Shown here piece by piece: positions 48,947 through 62,546 of a stretch of DNA of 64,000 bases. Origin of the DNA: Acidobacteriota bacterium. Its GTDB lineage: Bacteria > Acidobacteriota > Holophagae > Holophagales > Holophagaceae. The position numbers and the translations under genes are program-made. Numbering within the stretch: the first letter of the stretch is position 1; every line of letters starts with the position of its first letter. The stretch spans positions 62,001-126,000 of the forward strand of contig JACPUT010000009.1 in assembly GCA_016192145.1 (NCBI GenBank), given 5' to 3'. Under the pieces are notes generated by a model, which was not told the DNA's origin, did no database searches, and worked only from the letters and a program-made list of their open reading frames with translations.

Positions 48947-49204
48947 CTATCGGCCTTCAGACCCGCCCCCTTGAGGGAGCTTTTTCCGGAGCAGGGCGGC
49001 GGCATCCTGGAGGGGCACCTTGGCCTGGGCGGCGGCCCGGTTCTGCTCGGCGATGGCTTCGAAGACCTCCAACCGATGCACCTGCACGGATTTGGGAGCC
49101 TTGATCCCCAGCCGCACCCCATCCTTGGTGATCCCCAGGACCACCACTTCGACATCCGAGCCGATCATGATCGACTGGTCGGCCTTCCGTGTGATGACGA
49201 GCAT
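48947..49204 (-). CDS. csrA: carbon storage regulator CsrA
   Basis: MLVITRKADQSIMIGSDVEVVVLGITKDGVRLGIKAPKSVQVHRLEVFEAI. Confidence 0.97.
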   Translation of the reverse strand: MLVITRKADQSIMIGSDVEVVVLGITKDGVRLGIKAPKSVQVHRLEVFEAIAEQNRAAAQAKVPLQDAAALLRKKLPQGGGSEGR

Positions 49205-49226
49205 GGAGTCAGCGTACCCGTGCCCG

Positions 49227-49622
49227 CTACCGTTCGCCCAGCACGGGGAACTGGAGCGGGTACAGATCGGCGTTCATGACCACTTGGAGCCCCAGCCGCG
49301 TCTTCACGTTCACCACGAGGGGGCCGGCGAGGTTCGTCGTCATTTTGCGGGGATCCTCGGGGATCACCACGAGGGTGAGCACCATGGCATCCTCCGGGGC
49401 CGCGATGGCCAGGAGATCCGCGTCTTCGTCCCCCAGTTGGACGTTGTAGTCCGGCCGCACGCCGGCGGGATCCATGCAGACGAAGCTGACCTCGGGCCGG
49501 GACTCGGCCTGGAGGAATTTCAGCGGGTACCCGTCGCTGGGCTCGAATAGGCGGAAGCTCCTCAGCTCCGGGAAGCCCAGCAGACCTTTGGGGAAGGACA
49601 GGAGGATCCCTTCTTCACTCAT
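49227..49622 (-). CDS. fliW: flagellar assembly factor FliW
   Basis: FPKGLLGFPELRSFRLFEPSDG...NLAGPLVVNVKTRLGLQVVM; next to csrA. Confidence 0.94.
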   Translation of the reverse strand: MSEEGILLSFPKGLLGFPELRSFRLFEPSDGYPLKFLQAESRPEVSFVCMDPAGVRPDYNVQLGDEDADLLAIAAPEDAMVLTLVVIPEDPRKMTTNLAGPLVVNVKTRLGLQVVMNADLYPLQFPVLGER

Positions 49623-50569
49623 GAATTGCTCCAGAGGACCCCATCGGAGCCCTCCGGCGAATCCTGAGTTTCAGCCCGGTGTTCGGACTCCCCCCGGAAC
49701 ACCTCCCAGAGCGCCGCGGCCCGCTTCCGGCGGAAGCGGGGGTTGGGGATGGTGCGCTCCAGGGCCTCCAGGCTCACGGGGGGATGCTCCACCCGGGCCA
49801 TCATCCAGCGGTTGCCCAGCTCCATGACGGCGCCCACATCCCCCTCGTTGCCCCAGATCCGGCGCAACTCGCAGATCCTCCGGGCCTGTTCGGCGGCGGT
49901 CTCGCCCAGCTGCTTCTTCACCTTGTGGACGATGGGATCGTCTCCCGGCGCCTTGTAGGCGTGGATGCGCCGGCGGAGGCCGCGGAGTTCCTTCGGCAGC
50001 TGGGCCAGGCGGGGGCCCACGGTGGGGTCGTCTTTCAGGGCCTCCGCCTCATCGGAGAGGCGGCGCAGGAGGGGCAGCAGCAGGGCCGCGTCCCGGGCCG
50101 CGTAGGAGAGCTGCGCGTCCCGCAGGGGGCGAAGCATCCAGTTGCTGTCCTGCTCCTCCTTGGGGATGTCGATGCCCAGCTTCAGCTTGGCCATGGTCTT
50201 GAGGCCGGGCTGGGGGTAGCCCAGGGTCCGGGCCAGTAGCATGGTGTCCATGATGGAGCTGGGCTCCACGTCGTAGAGGCGCTTGAACACGATGCCGTCG
50301 CCGCTCCAGTCGTGGGCGATCCAGGGCAGGGTGGCCATCTTCTCCAGCCAGGGCTTCAGCTCCGGGCCGAAGGGCAGGGGATCCACGATCCAGGCCTGAT
50401 CGTGGGTGGCCACCTGGATGAGGGCCATGACGCAGTGATGCGTGCCCGTGAGGCTGCATTCGATATCCACGGCCAGGAGGCCCGCGGCCTCCCAGGCAGG
50501 CCAGGCCTCGGCCAGTTGGGCTTCGGTGGTCACGTAGGTGACGGGCAGGTCAAAGGATTCGGTCGACAT
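49619..50569 (-). CDS. ribonuclease D-like 3'-5' exonuclease
   Basis: LLAVDIECSLTGTHHCVMALIQVAT...HDWSGDGIVFKRLY...SYAARDAALLLPL, HRDC-like C-terminus. Confidence 0.88.
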   Translation of the reverse strand: MSTESFDLPVTYVTTEAQLAEAWPAWEAAGLLAVDIECSLTGTHHCVMALIQVATHDQAWIVDPLPFGPELKPWLEKMATLPWIAHDWSGDGIVFKRLYDVEPSSIMDTMLLARTLGYPQPGLKTMAKLKLGIDIPKEEQDSNWMLRPLRDAQLSYAARDAALLLPLLRRLSDEAEALKDDPTVGPRLAQLPKELRGLRRRIHAYKAPGDDPIVHKVKKQLGETAAEQARRICELRRIWGNEGDVGAVMELGNRWMMARVEHPPVSLEALERTIPNPRFRRKRAAALWEVFRGESEHRAETQDSPEGSDGVLWSNS

Positions 50570-50620
50570 CCCCTTCAGTTTGAAGGTTGTAGGCTTGAGT
50601 TGATAGCGATAGGTGTGGCG

Positions 50621-50890
50621 ATGACCCGTTCCCTCTTCTGGACGACCTTCCTGACCGTGTTCCTGGCGGAAGTGGGGGACAAGACCCAGCTCGCCGCCAT
50701 GACCGCCACCGCCCGCAGCGGCGCCATTTGGACGGTGTTCTTCGCCGCCAGCCTGGCCCTCGTCGCCGCCACGGCCATCGGGGTGGCCCTGGGCGGGGCC
50801 CTGTTCAAGGTGGTGCCCGAGCACCTCATCAAGTACGTGGCGGGCACCGCCTTCATCTGCGTCGGCCTCTGGGTGCTGGTGAAGGGCTGA
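50621..50890 (+). CDS. UPF0016/GDT1-TMEM165 family membrane protein, single-domain
   Basis: FLAEVGDKTQLAAMTATA motif; 89 aa. Confidence 0.88.
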   Translation: MTRSLFWTTFLTVFLAEVGDKTQLAAMTATARSGAIWTVFFAASLALVAATAIGVALGGALFKVVPEHLIKYVAGTAFICVGLWVLVKG

Positions 50891-51291
50891 TGGACCTCAT
50901 CTATTACGACGGGGAATGCGGGCTCTGCCATTGGGCGGTCGCTTTCCTGGCCCACCGGGATCGCACGGGAGATCGCTTCCGCTTCGCACCCCTCCGCGGG
51001 CCCACCTTCCGCCAGCGGGTGCCTGAGGGTCTGGCCGCCGCCCTCCCCGACAGCCTCGCCCTCCAGACCCCCGAGGGCCGCCTCCTCATCCGGAGCGGGG
51101 CCGTGGTCCATGCCCTCAAGCAGCTCGGCGGAGGCTGGTGCGCGGTGGGCACCGTGCTGGGCTGGATCCCCCGGCCCCTCTCGGATTGGGGCTACGACGG
51201 CGTGGCCCGCGTCCGGCACCGCCTCTTCCGCAAACCGGACGGAACCTGCCCAACCCTTCCCCGTGACCTTCGGGATCGCTTCCTAGCCTAG
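50890..51291 (+). CDS. DUF393/DCC family thiol-disulfide oxidoreductase-like protein
   Basis: LIYYDGECGLCHWAVAFLAHRD...GAVVHALKQLGG; TGATG overlap with upstream gene. Confidence 0.88.
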   Translation: MDLIYYDGECGLCHWAVAFLAHRDRTGDRFRFAPLRGPTFRQRVPEGLAAALPDSLALQTPEGRLLIRSGAVVHALKQLGGGWCAVGTVLGWIPRPLSDWGYDGVARVRHRLFRKPDGTCPTLPRDLRDRFLA

Positions 51292-51300
51292 GGTGGAGCC

Positions 51301-51690
51301 ATGTCCAAGACCCGCGACCACTCCCGCTCCATCCTCAGCGTCACCGTGCTCCCCGAGGACTTGAACCAGTACGGCTCCCTGTTCGGCGGGCGCCTGCTCT
51401 CCTGGATCGACCGCCTGGCCTCCATCTGCGCCACCCGCCACTGCCGGGGCAACGCCGTCACCGTGGCCCTCGAGGCCATGAGCTTTGACGTGGCCGTGAA
51501 GCAGGCGGACATCCTCATCCTCACGGCGGAGCTGGAGAAGGTGGGGCGCAGTTCCATGCAGATCCGGGTCACCGCCCTGCGGGAGGATCCCAACACGGGT
51601 GACGCCAAGCGCGTCTGCGCACCCCTGCTCACCTTCGTGGCCCTGGATCGGGACGGGCGTTCAACCCCCGTACCTCCCCTCGAGGACTAG
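51301..51690 (+). CDS. acyl-CoA thioesterase (hotdog fold)
   Basis: LNQYGSLFGGRLLSWIDRLASICATRHCRGNAVTVALEAMSF. Confidence 0.9.
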   Translation: MSKTRDHSRSILSVTVLPEDLNQYGSLFGGRLLSWIDRLASICATRHCRGNAVTVALEAMSFDVAVKQADILILTAELEKVGRSSMQIRVTALREDPNTGDAKRVCAPLLTFVALDRDGRSTPVPPLED

Positions 51691-52406
51691 CGGCTCAATT
51701 GGAACTGCACCGCTCCCAGCAGCGCCGCGGGGGTGGTGACCGCCCGCAGGATGCTGCGGCCCAGGCTCACGGGGGCCCAGCCCGCCTTGCGCAGGGCCAC
51801 GAACTCCTCGTCGGAGATACCGCCTTCGGGGCCGCTGGTGAAGGCCAGGGTCTCTTTCCGTAGGGCTGGGTTCACCTCGCCGGTCTGCAGCTCGTAGGCC
51901 ACCCACTTCTGCGGCGCCTCCACCTTGCGCAGCGCCTCGAAGGGCACGGGCTCTTCCAGCACCGGCAACCGGCTGCGGTGGCTCTGCTCGCAGGCGGCGA
52001 GGATGAGCCGCTCCCAGCGCTCCCGCTTGGCGGCGGTCTTGCGGACGTCATATTCGCTGCGCCCATAAATCACGGGAATGATGCGGGTGATGCCGAGTTC
52101 CACTAGGGGCGGCAGCCAGTCATCCCAGAGGCTCAACTGGGCTGTGAGGGGCAGCCAGCCCTCCAGGGCGATGGCCGGCTCGCGCACTTCATCCAGGGGC
52201 GCCACGAGGCGTGCCTCGGCCACGTCCCGATCCAGCACCGCCAGGTCGCAGCGCCATTCGCCGTGGGGCAGCACCAGCTCCAGGGCGTTGCCCGGGCGGA
52301 GTCGCAGGGCCTTGAGGTGGCGGGTGGCCTCGGCGTTGAGGCGCACCACGGAGCCCTCCGCCACGGGGCCGGTGTGATCGAGAAGGAAGAAGCGGGGCAG
52401 GCTCAC
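51687..52406 (-). CDS. rsmE: 16S rRNA (uracil1498-N3)-methyltransferase RsmE
   Basis: HLKALRLRPG...ACEQSHRSRLPVL...FTSGPEGGISDEEFVALRKAGWAPVSLGRSILRAVTTPAALLGAVQ. Confidence 0.92.
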   Translation of the reverse strand: MSLPRFFLLDHTGPVAEGSVVRLNAEATRHLKALRLRPGNALELVLPHGEWRCDLAVLDRDVAEARLVAPLDEVREPAIALEGWLPLTAQLSLWDDWLPPLVELGITRIIPVIYGRSEYDVRKTAAKRERWERLILAACEQSHRSRLPVLEEPVPFEALRKVEAPQKWVAYELQTGEVNPALRKETLAFTSGPEGGISDEEFVALRKAGWAPVSLGRSILRAVTTPAALLGAVQFQLSR

Positions 52407-52471
52407 CCTCCAACTATCTCATCCCCATGGCTGGCTTGCAGGCCTCCGTACACTGGATGATTGGAGGTCTG

Positions 52472-53437
52472 ATGATCCACGCTTTGCTAGCCGCCGCCCC
52501 CTGGTGGGCCTGGGCGGGCTTCCACGTGTTGGTCTTTCTCATGCTCGCCCTGGATCTCGGGGTCCTGAACCGCAAGGCCCACGCACCCTCCATCCGGGAA
52601 GCCGCCACCTGGAGCGTGGTCTGGATCACCCTGGCCCTCATTTTCAACGCCGTGGTCTGGAAGACCCTCGGACGGCAGAAGGGCCTCGAGTTCCTCACGG
52701 GCTACGTGCTGGAAAAGAGTCTCAGCGTCGACAACCTCTTCGTTTTCGTCCTCCTCTTCACGAGCTTCCAGGTGGACTTGCGCCACCAGCACCGGGTGCT
52801 CTTCTGGGGCGTGTTCGGCGCCCTGATCATGCGCGCCGCCATGATCCTGGCCGGCACGGCCCTGCTGAACCGCTTCGAGTGGATGATGTACGTCTTCGGC
52901 GGCTTCCTCGTCCTCACGGGCGTGAAGATGCTCATGGCCGAGGACACCGCGCCGGACCCCACCCAGTACCCCGTGGTGCGCCTCTTCCGGAAGCTCGTGC
53001 CCTATGACCCCCACGGCGGCCATGAACACTTCTGGTCCCTGAAGGATGGGAAGCACTTCGCCACCCCCATGCTCCTGGTGCTCGTCTGCGTGGAGGTGAC
53101 GGATCTCGTCTTCGCCGTGGACAGCATCCCCGCCGTGCTCGCCATCACGCGGGATCCCTTCGTCGTCTATACGAGCAACGTCTTCGCCATCCTCGGCCTG
53201 CGGAGCCTCTACTTCCTCCTGGCCAAGATGATCGACCGCTTCCACCACCTGAAGACGGGCCTCGCCATCGTGCTGGCCTTCGTGGGCATCAAGATGTGCA
53301 GCGCCCACTGGCTCAAGAGCCACCTGGGCCTGGATGACCAGACGCTGATCATCGGCAGCCTCACCTTCATCGCCGTGGTGCTCACCGGCAGCGTCATCGT
53401 CAGTCTCGCCTGGCCCCAGGAACACCCGGGGGAATGA
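52472..53437 (+). CDS. TerC/Alx family integral membrane protein
   Basis: LEFLTGYVLEKSLSVDNLFVFVLLFTSF...VCVEVTDLVFAVDSIPAVLAITRDPFVVYTSNVFAILGLRSLYFLL. Confidence 0.95.
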   Translation: MIHALLAAAPWWAWAGFHVLVFLMLALDLGVLNRKAHAPSIREAATWSVVWITLALIFNAVVWKTLGRQKGLEFLTGYVLEKSLSVDNLFVFVLLFTSFQVDLRHQHRVLFWGVFGALIMRAAMILAGTALLNRFEWMMYVFGGFLVLTGVKMLMAEDTAPDPTQYPVVRLFRKLVPYDPHGGHEHFWSLKDGKHFATPMLLVLVCVEVTDLVFAVDSIPAVLAITRDPFVVYTSNVFAILGLRSLYFLLAKMIDRFHHLKTGLAIVLAFVGIKMCSAHWLKSHLGLDDQTLIIGSLTFIAVVLTGSVIVSLAWPQEHPGE

Positions 53438-54372
53438 TGGACGTCTGGCATCACCCCCTGGCGGAAGCCCCCCAGGACGGCCCCTGTGTCGTCACCCTCG
53501 GCAACTTCGACGGAGTCCACGCGGGGCACAAAGCCGTGCTGCAGGAGGCCGCCCGGCGGGCCCGCTCCAGGGGGGTGCGCGCCGCCGTCGTCACCTTCGA
53601 TCCCCACCCCCTCGTGGTGGTGGGCCCAGAGCGCAAGCCGCGCCTCCTCATGACCCTCGCCCAGCGCCTCGCCGCCTTCGAGGCCTGCGGCATGGACCTC
53701 GCCTGGGTGATCCCCTTCAGCCGGGCCTTCTCCGAGCTGGAACCCGCCGAGTTCCTGGCCCCCTTCGGGCGGGCGCTGCGCCCCTTGGAGCTGCACGTGG
53801 GCACGGCCTTCTGTTTCGGCCGGGATCGCCATGGGGATCTCGGCGCCCTGCAGACCTGGGGGCAGGCCCTGGGCTGCGAAGTGTTCGGGCACGCCCTGCG
53901 GGCCTCGGATGGCGGCCACCTCAGCAGCACCCGCATCCGCAACGCCCTGAGCGAGGGCTTCGTGGATGAGGCCGCCACCCTGCTGGGCCACCCCTTCGAG
54001 CTCACGGGACTGGTGGTGGAGGGGGATCGCCGCGGCCGCCACCTGGGATTTCCCACCGCCAACCTGCAGTGGGAGCAGGAGCAGCTGCCCGCGGGCGGCG
54101 TGTATGTCACCGAGGCCCACAGCACCCATTGGGAGGGCCCCCGCCTGGGGCTCACCAACGTTGGGGAGAAGCCCACCTTCGAGGGGCGGCGCCTCACGGT
54201 GGAGACGCACTTGCCCGGCTTCGAGGGCGATCTCTATGGCTCGCGCCTCTCCATCGCCTTCCTCCATCGGATTCGAGGCGAAGCCAGGTTCCCCAGCGTG
54301 GAGGCCCTCCGGGATCAGATCGCGAAGGATGTGGCCACGGGCCAGGCCTGGTGGGAATCCAAAGGAGCCTGA
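53434..54372 (+). CDS. ribF: bifunctional riboflavin kinase/FAD synthetase
   Basis: VTLGNFDGVHAGHKAVL, SSTRIRNAL, GRHLGFPTANL, GVYVTEA. Confidence 0.94.
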   Translation: MMDVWHHPLAEAPQDGPCVVTLGNFDGVHAGHKAVLQEAARRARSRGVRAAVVTFDPHPLVVVGPERKPRLLMTLAQRLAAFEACGMDLAWVIPFSRAFSELEPAEFLAPFGRALRPLELHVGTAFCFGRDRHGDLGALQTWGQALGCEVFGHALRASDGGHLSSTRIRNALSEGFVDEAATLLGHPFELTGLVVEGDRRGRHLGFPTANLQWEQEQLPAGGVYVTEAHSTHWEGPRLGLTNVGEKPTFEGRRLTVETHLPGFEGDLYGSRLSIAFLHRIRGEARFPSVEALRDQIAKDVATGQAWWESKGA

Positions 54373-54406
54373 CCCCGCTATCCTGGGCCTTCCCCCAGGA
54401 GCTCCC

Positions 54407-54529
54407 GTGCGCCGCGCCTTCCTCCTCGCCCTCGCCTTTTCCTGCCTCAACCCCCTGACCGCCCAGACCCAACCCGCGGTCGCGGGCAAGGACGCGGCCA
54501 GCGCCAAGCAGGCCGAGGGCAAGCTGTGA
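54407..54529 (+). CDS. possible 40-aa secreted peptide
   Basis: GTG start, (M)RRAFLLALAFSCLNPLTAQTQPAVAGKDAASAKQAEGKL; stop overlaps the next gene's GTG start. Confidence 0.45.
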   Translation: MRRAFLLALAFSCLNPLTAQTQPAVAGKDAASAKQAEGKL

Positions 54530-55155
54530 TTCAGCTCCTGGAGGTGCGCATGGGCCGGGTGCAGGAGCGCCCCGATGCCCATGGCCAGCCCCTGCGCTCC
54601 GCCATCCGCAAGGAGGCCGTGGGGGGCCCCATCCTCCTGGGCCCCGAGGGGCTGCTGGGGGATGAGGTCGGCGACCGCAAGCACCACGGCGGGCCCGATC
54701 AGGCCCTGCTGGCCTACGCGCGGGAGGCCTACGACCTCTGGGGCTCGGAGGGGCGCCCCCTTCCCCTGGGTGCCTTCGGCGAGAACCTCCTCCTGGCCGG
54801 CCTGGACGATCAGGGCGCCTGCATCGGCGATCGCCTCAGGATCGGCGAGGCGATCCTCCAGGTGAGCCAGCCCCGGGTGCCCTGCGGCACCCTGCAGCGC
54901 CACCTGGGCTGGCCCGATACGGTGGCCCGGGTCTATGCGACGGCTAGGGGTGGCTTCTACCTGCGCGTGCTCACGGCCGCGCCCCTCGAAGCCGGGGCTC
55001 CCGTGACCCTCCTGGACCGCCCCCAGCCCGCCTGGAGCGTGGCCCGGGCCCTCCACGCCCGGTGGAAGGCGGCGGAGAATCCCGCCGAATGCCTCGCCAT
55101 GGGATCCCTCCCCGAGCTCAGCGCCGATTGGCGGGCGCGATTCGGACCGGCCTGA
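54526..55155 (+). CDS. MOSC domain protein (YiiM-like)
   Basis: LGDEVGDRKHHGGPDQALLAYAREAYD...FGENLLLAGLD...VSQPRVPCGTLQRHLG. Confidence 0.88.
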   Translation: MIQLLEVRMGRVQERPDAHGQPLRSAIRKEAVGGPILLGPEGLLGDEVGDRKHHGGPDQALLAYAREAYDLWGSEGRPLPLGAFGENLLLAGLDDQGACIGDRLRIGEAILQVSQPRVPCGTLQRHLGWPDTVARVYATARGGFYLRVLTAAPLEAGAPVTLLDRPQPAWSVARALHARWKAAENPAECLAMGSLPELSADWRARFGPA

Positions 55156-55183
55156 TCCAAGTCGGCCACACCCTCAAAGCCCC

Positions 55184-55711
55184 ATGCGCCTCTTCTTCTC
55201 CCTTCCACTGCCGCCCGATGCCGAAGACCGCATCTCACGTTGGATGGGTGGTCAGGGGCTGATCCACCCAGGCCATCCCCCCAAGCTCCACCTCACGGTG
55301 GCCTTCCTGGGGGAGGTGGCACCCGAGTTGGCCCAGCTCGCTTCGGCCTGTGGCGCGGCCGTCGCCTCCCGGCATGGGTGCTTCGATTTGGCCACCGCCA
55401 GCCTGGGCACCTTCCCCCGGAGTCACGGTTCCCAGGTGGTCTTCCTGGCGGTGGACCCCAGCCTCGCGCTCCACGCCCTCGTCTCGGACCTCCGGCAGAC
55501 CCTGGCCCTCGCGGGGGTCCCGATGGATCCCAAGCCCTTCCATCCCCACCTCACCCTGGCCCGGCCGAGGGTGCGGTTCCCGCTGCCCCAGGAGCCTCCC
55601 AGCGAGGCGTGGACCGTGGATCGCCTCCACCTGGTGGAGAGCATCCCGGGGGCGGAGGGGGTGCGGCATGAGACCCGGTTCCATTGGCCCCTGGGCGGAG
55701 CCAGGGCCTAA
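55184..55711 (+). CDS. thpR: RNA 2',3'-cyclic phosphodiesterase
   Basis: Two HxTx motifs (KLHLTVAFLGEV, PHLTLARPR). Confidence 0.9.
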   Translation: MRLFFSLPLPPDAEDRISRWMGGQGLIHPGHPPKLHLTVAFLGEVAPELAQLASACGAAVASRHGCFDLATASLGTFPRSHGSQVVFLAVDPSLALHALVSDLRQTLALAGVPMDPKPFHPHLTLARPRVRFPLPQEPPSEAWTVDRLHLVESIPGAEGVRHETRFHWPLGGARA

Positions 55712-55788
55712 ACCCACTAATCCAGGGGTGGATGCCACCCTCGCCTCGCGCGCCCCGGCGGTAGCATGGCCCATCCCCCGGAGCCTCC

Positions 55789-57654
55789 ATGCGTCGCCTG
55801 CCCCTGCTGCTCGCCGCGTCCACCCTGCTCAGCGCCCAAGGCCTGGAGGCCGTGAAGGCGAAGTACGAGAAGCGCGAAGTCATGGTGCCCATGCGCGATG
55901 GGGTGAAGCTCTTCACGGCCATCTACGTGCCCAAGGACGCCTCCCCCGAACAGCCCTACCCCGTCGTCATGCAGCGCACGCCCTACAGCGTGGCCCCCTA
56001 CGGCGGGGATCGGTTCAAGGCCGACCTGGGGCCCTCGCCCCTCTTCGGCGCCGAGGGCTTCATCTTCGTGTACCAGGATGTGCGCGGCCGGCTCATGAGC
56101 GAGGGCACCTTCGTGAACATGACGCCCCACCAGGTGGTGAAGGCGGGGCCGAAGGATGTCGACGAGAGCACCGACACCTACGACACCGTGGACTGGGTGC
56201 TGAAGCACCTCCCCACCAACGGCCGCGTGGGCCAGTGGGGCATCAGCTATCCCGGCTTCTACACGGCCGCGGGCATGATCGACGCCCATCCGGCCCTGAA
56301 GGCCGTGAGCCCCCAGGCCCCCATCGTGGACTGGTTCACGGGCGATGACTTCCACCGCAACGGCGCGCTGTGGCTGCCCCACGCCTTCAACTTCATGGTG
56401 AACTTCGGCCGGCCGAGGCCCGTGCCCACCACGGACTGGGGCAAGCCCTTCGAGCACGGCATGGCCGATGGCTACGCCTACTTCCTCCGCATGGGCAGCC
56501 TGCTCCACAGCCGGGACGTGGCGAAGGACATCCCCTTCTGGCTCGAGATGCTGGAACACCCCAACTACGATGCCTTCTGGCAAGCGCGGAACCTCCGCCC
56601 CCACCTCAAGGACATCCGGCCCGCCGTGCTCACCGTGGGCGGCTTTTTCGACGCCGAGAACCTCTACGGCGCCCTGCAGGTGTACCAGGCCGCCAACGGC
56701 AACAGCCCCAGGGGCGATGTGAAGCTCGTCATGGGCCCCTGGTCCCATGGCGGCTGGTCCCGCGGCGAGGGCGAGTTCCTGGGCAAGGCCCACTTCGGTT
56801 CCAAGACCTCCCTCCACTTCCGGGAGAAGGTGGAGTTCCCCTTCTTCATGCACCACCTCAAGGGCGCGCCGGATCCGAAGCTCCCCGAGGCCACGATGTT
56901 CAACACCGGCGCCAACCAGTGGCGCAGCTTCGAGGCCTGGCCCCCGAAGACGGCACCGAAGAAGCTCTACTTCCTGCCCGGCGGGAAGCTCGCGTTCGAG
57001 GCGCCCAAGGCCGGTGCCCGGATCAGCTTCATCAGCGACCCGGCCAAGCCCGTGCCCTTCATCGAGAACGTGGCCATCGGCATGACCAAGGAATACATGA
57101 CGGATGACCAGCGCTTCGCCGCCACGCGCCCCGACGTGCTCGTGTTCCAGACGGAACCGCTGGCGGAGGATCTGACCTTCGCCGGGCCTTTGCTCCCGGA
57201 GCTGCGCGTCGCCACCACGGGCCGGGACGCGGATTGGGTGGTGAAGCTCATCGACGTCCACCCCGACGACTACCGCGACCCCTTGGAGCCCGTGGTCGAA
57301 GGCGAGCGGGGCGGCCCCACCTACCCCAGGAGCGGCGGCTACCAGATGCTCGTGCGCGGCGAGGTCATGCGCGGCCGCTTCCGCGATAGCTTCAGCAAGC
57401 CCGAGCCCTTCACCCCCGGCCAGCCCACCCGCGTCGCCTACCGCATGAACGACGTGCTCCACACCTTCAAGAAGGGGCACCGCATCATGATCCAGGTGCA
57501 GAGCAGCTGGTTCCCCCTCATGGACCGCAACCCCCAGACCTGGGTGGCCAACATCAACGGGGCCAAGGACACCGATTTCCAGGCTCAGACGCACACACTG
57601 TTCCTCGGCGGGCCCCAGCCTTCGAGCCTCGAGGTCCACCTCCTGCAGCCGTAG
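55789..57654 (+). CDS. CocE/NonD family hydrolase (X-Pro dipeptidyl-peptidase-like)
   Basis: MVPMRDGVKLFTAIYVPK, VGQWGISYPGF nucleophile, C-terminal jelly-roll GHRIMIQVQSSWFP. Confidence 0.93.
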   Translation: MRRLPLLLAASTLLSAQGLEAVKAKYEKREVMVPMRDGVKLFTAIYVPKDASPEQPYPVVMQRTPYSVAPYGGDRFKADLGPSPLFGAEGFIFVYQDVRGRLMSEGTFVNMTPHQVVKAGPKDVDESTDTYDTVDWVLKHLPTNGRVGQWGISYPGFYTAAGMIDAHPALKAVSPQAPIVDWFTGDDFHRNGALWLPHAFNFMVNFGRPRPVPTTDWGKPFEHGMADGYAYFLRMGSLLHSRDVAKDIPFWLEMLEHPNYDAFWQARNLRPHLKDIRPAVLTVGGFFDAENLYGALQVYQAANGNSPRGDVKLVMGPWSHGGWSRGEGEFLGKAHFGSKTSLHFREKVEFPFFMHHLKGAPDPKLPEATMFNTGANQWRSFEAWPPKTAPKKLYFLPGGKLAFEAPKAGARISFISDPAKPVPFIENVAIGMTKEYMTDDQRFAATRPDVLVFQTEPLAEDLTFAGPLLPELRVATTGRDADWVVKLIDVHPDDYRDPLEPVVEGERGGPTYPRSGGYQMLVRGEVMRGRFRDSFSKPEPFTPGQPTRVAYRMNDVLHTFKKGHRIMIQVQSSWFPLMDRNPQTWVANINGAKDTDFQAQTHTLFLGGPQPSSLEVHLLQP

Positions 57655-57737
57655 CCCACCGCTGCCAGCACCTCCCATTCCGCGACTTTGGCGCTCTCAC
57701 GCTGCCTTGGCGATCCTTCAATCGCGGGCGGCTCCGC

Positions 57738-62546
<4,809 letters not shown>

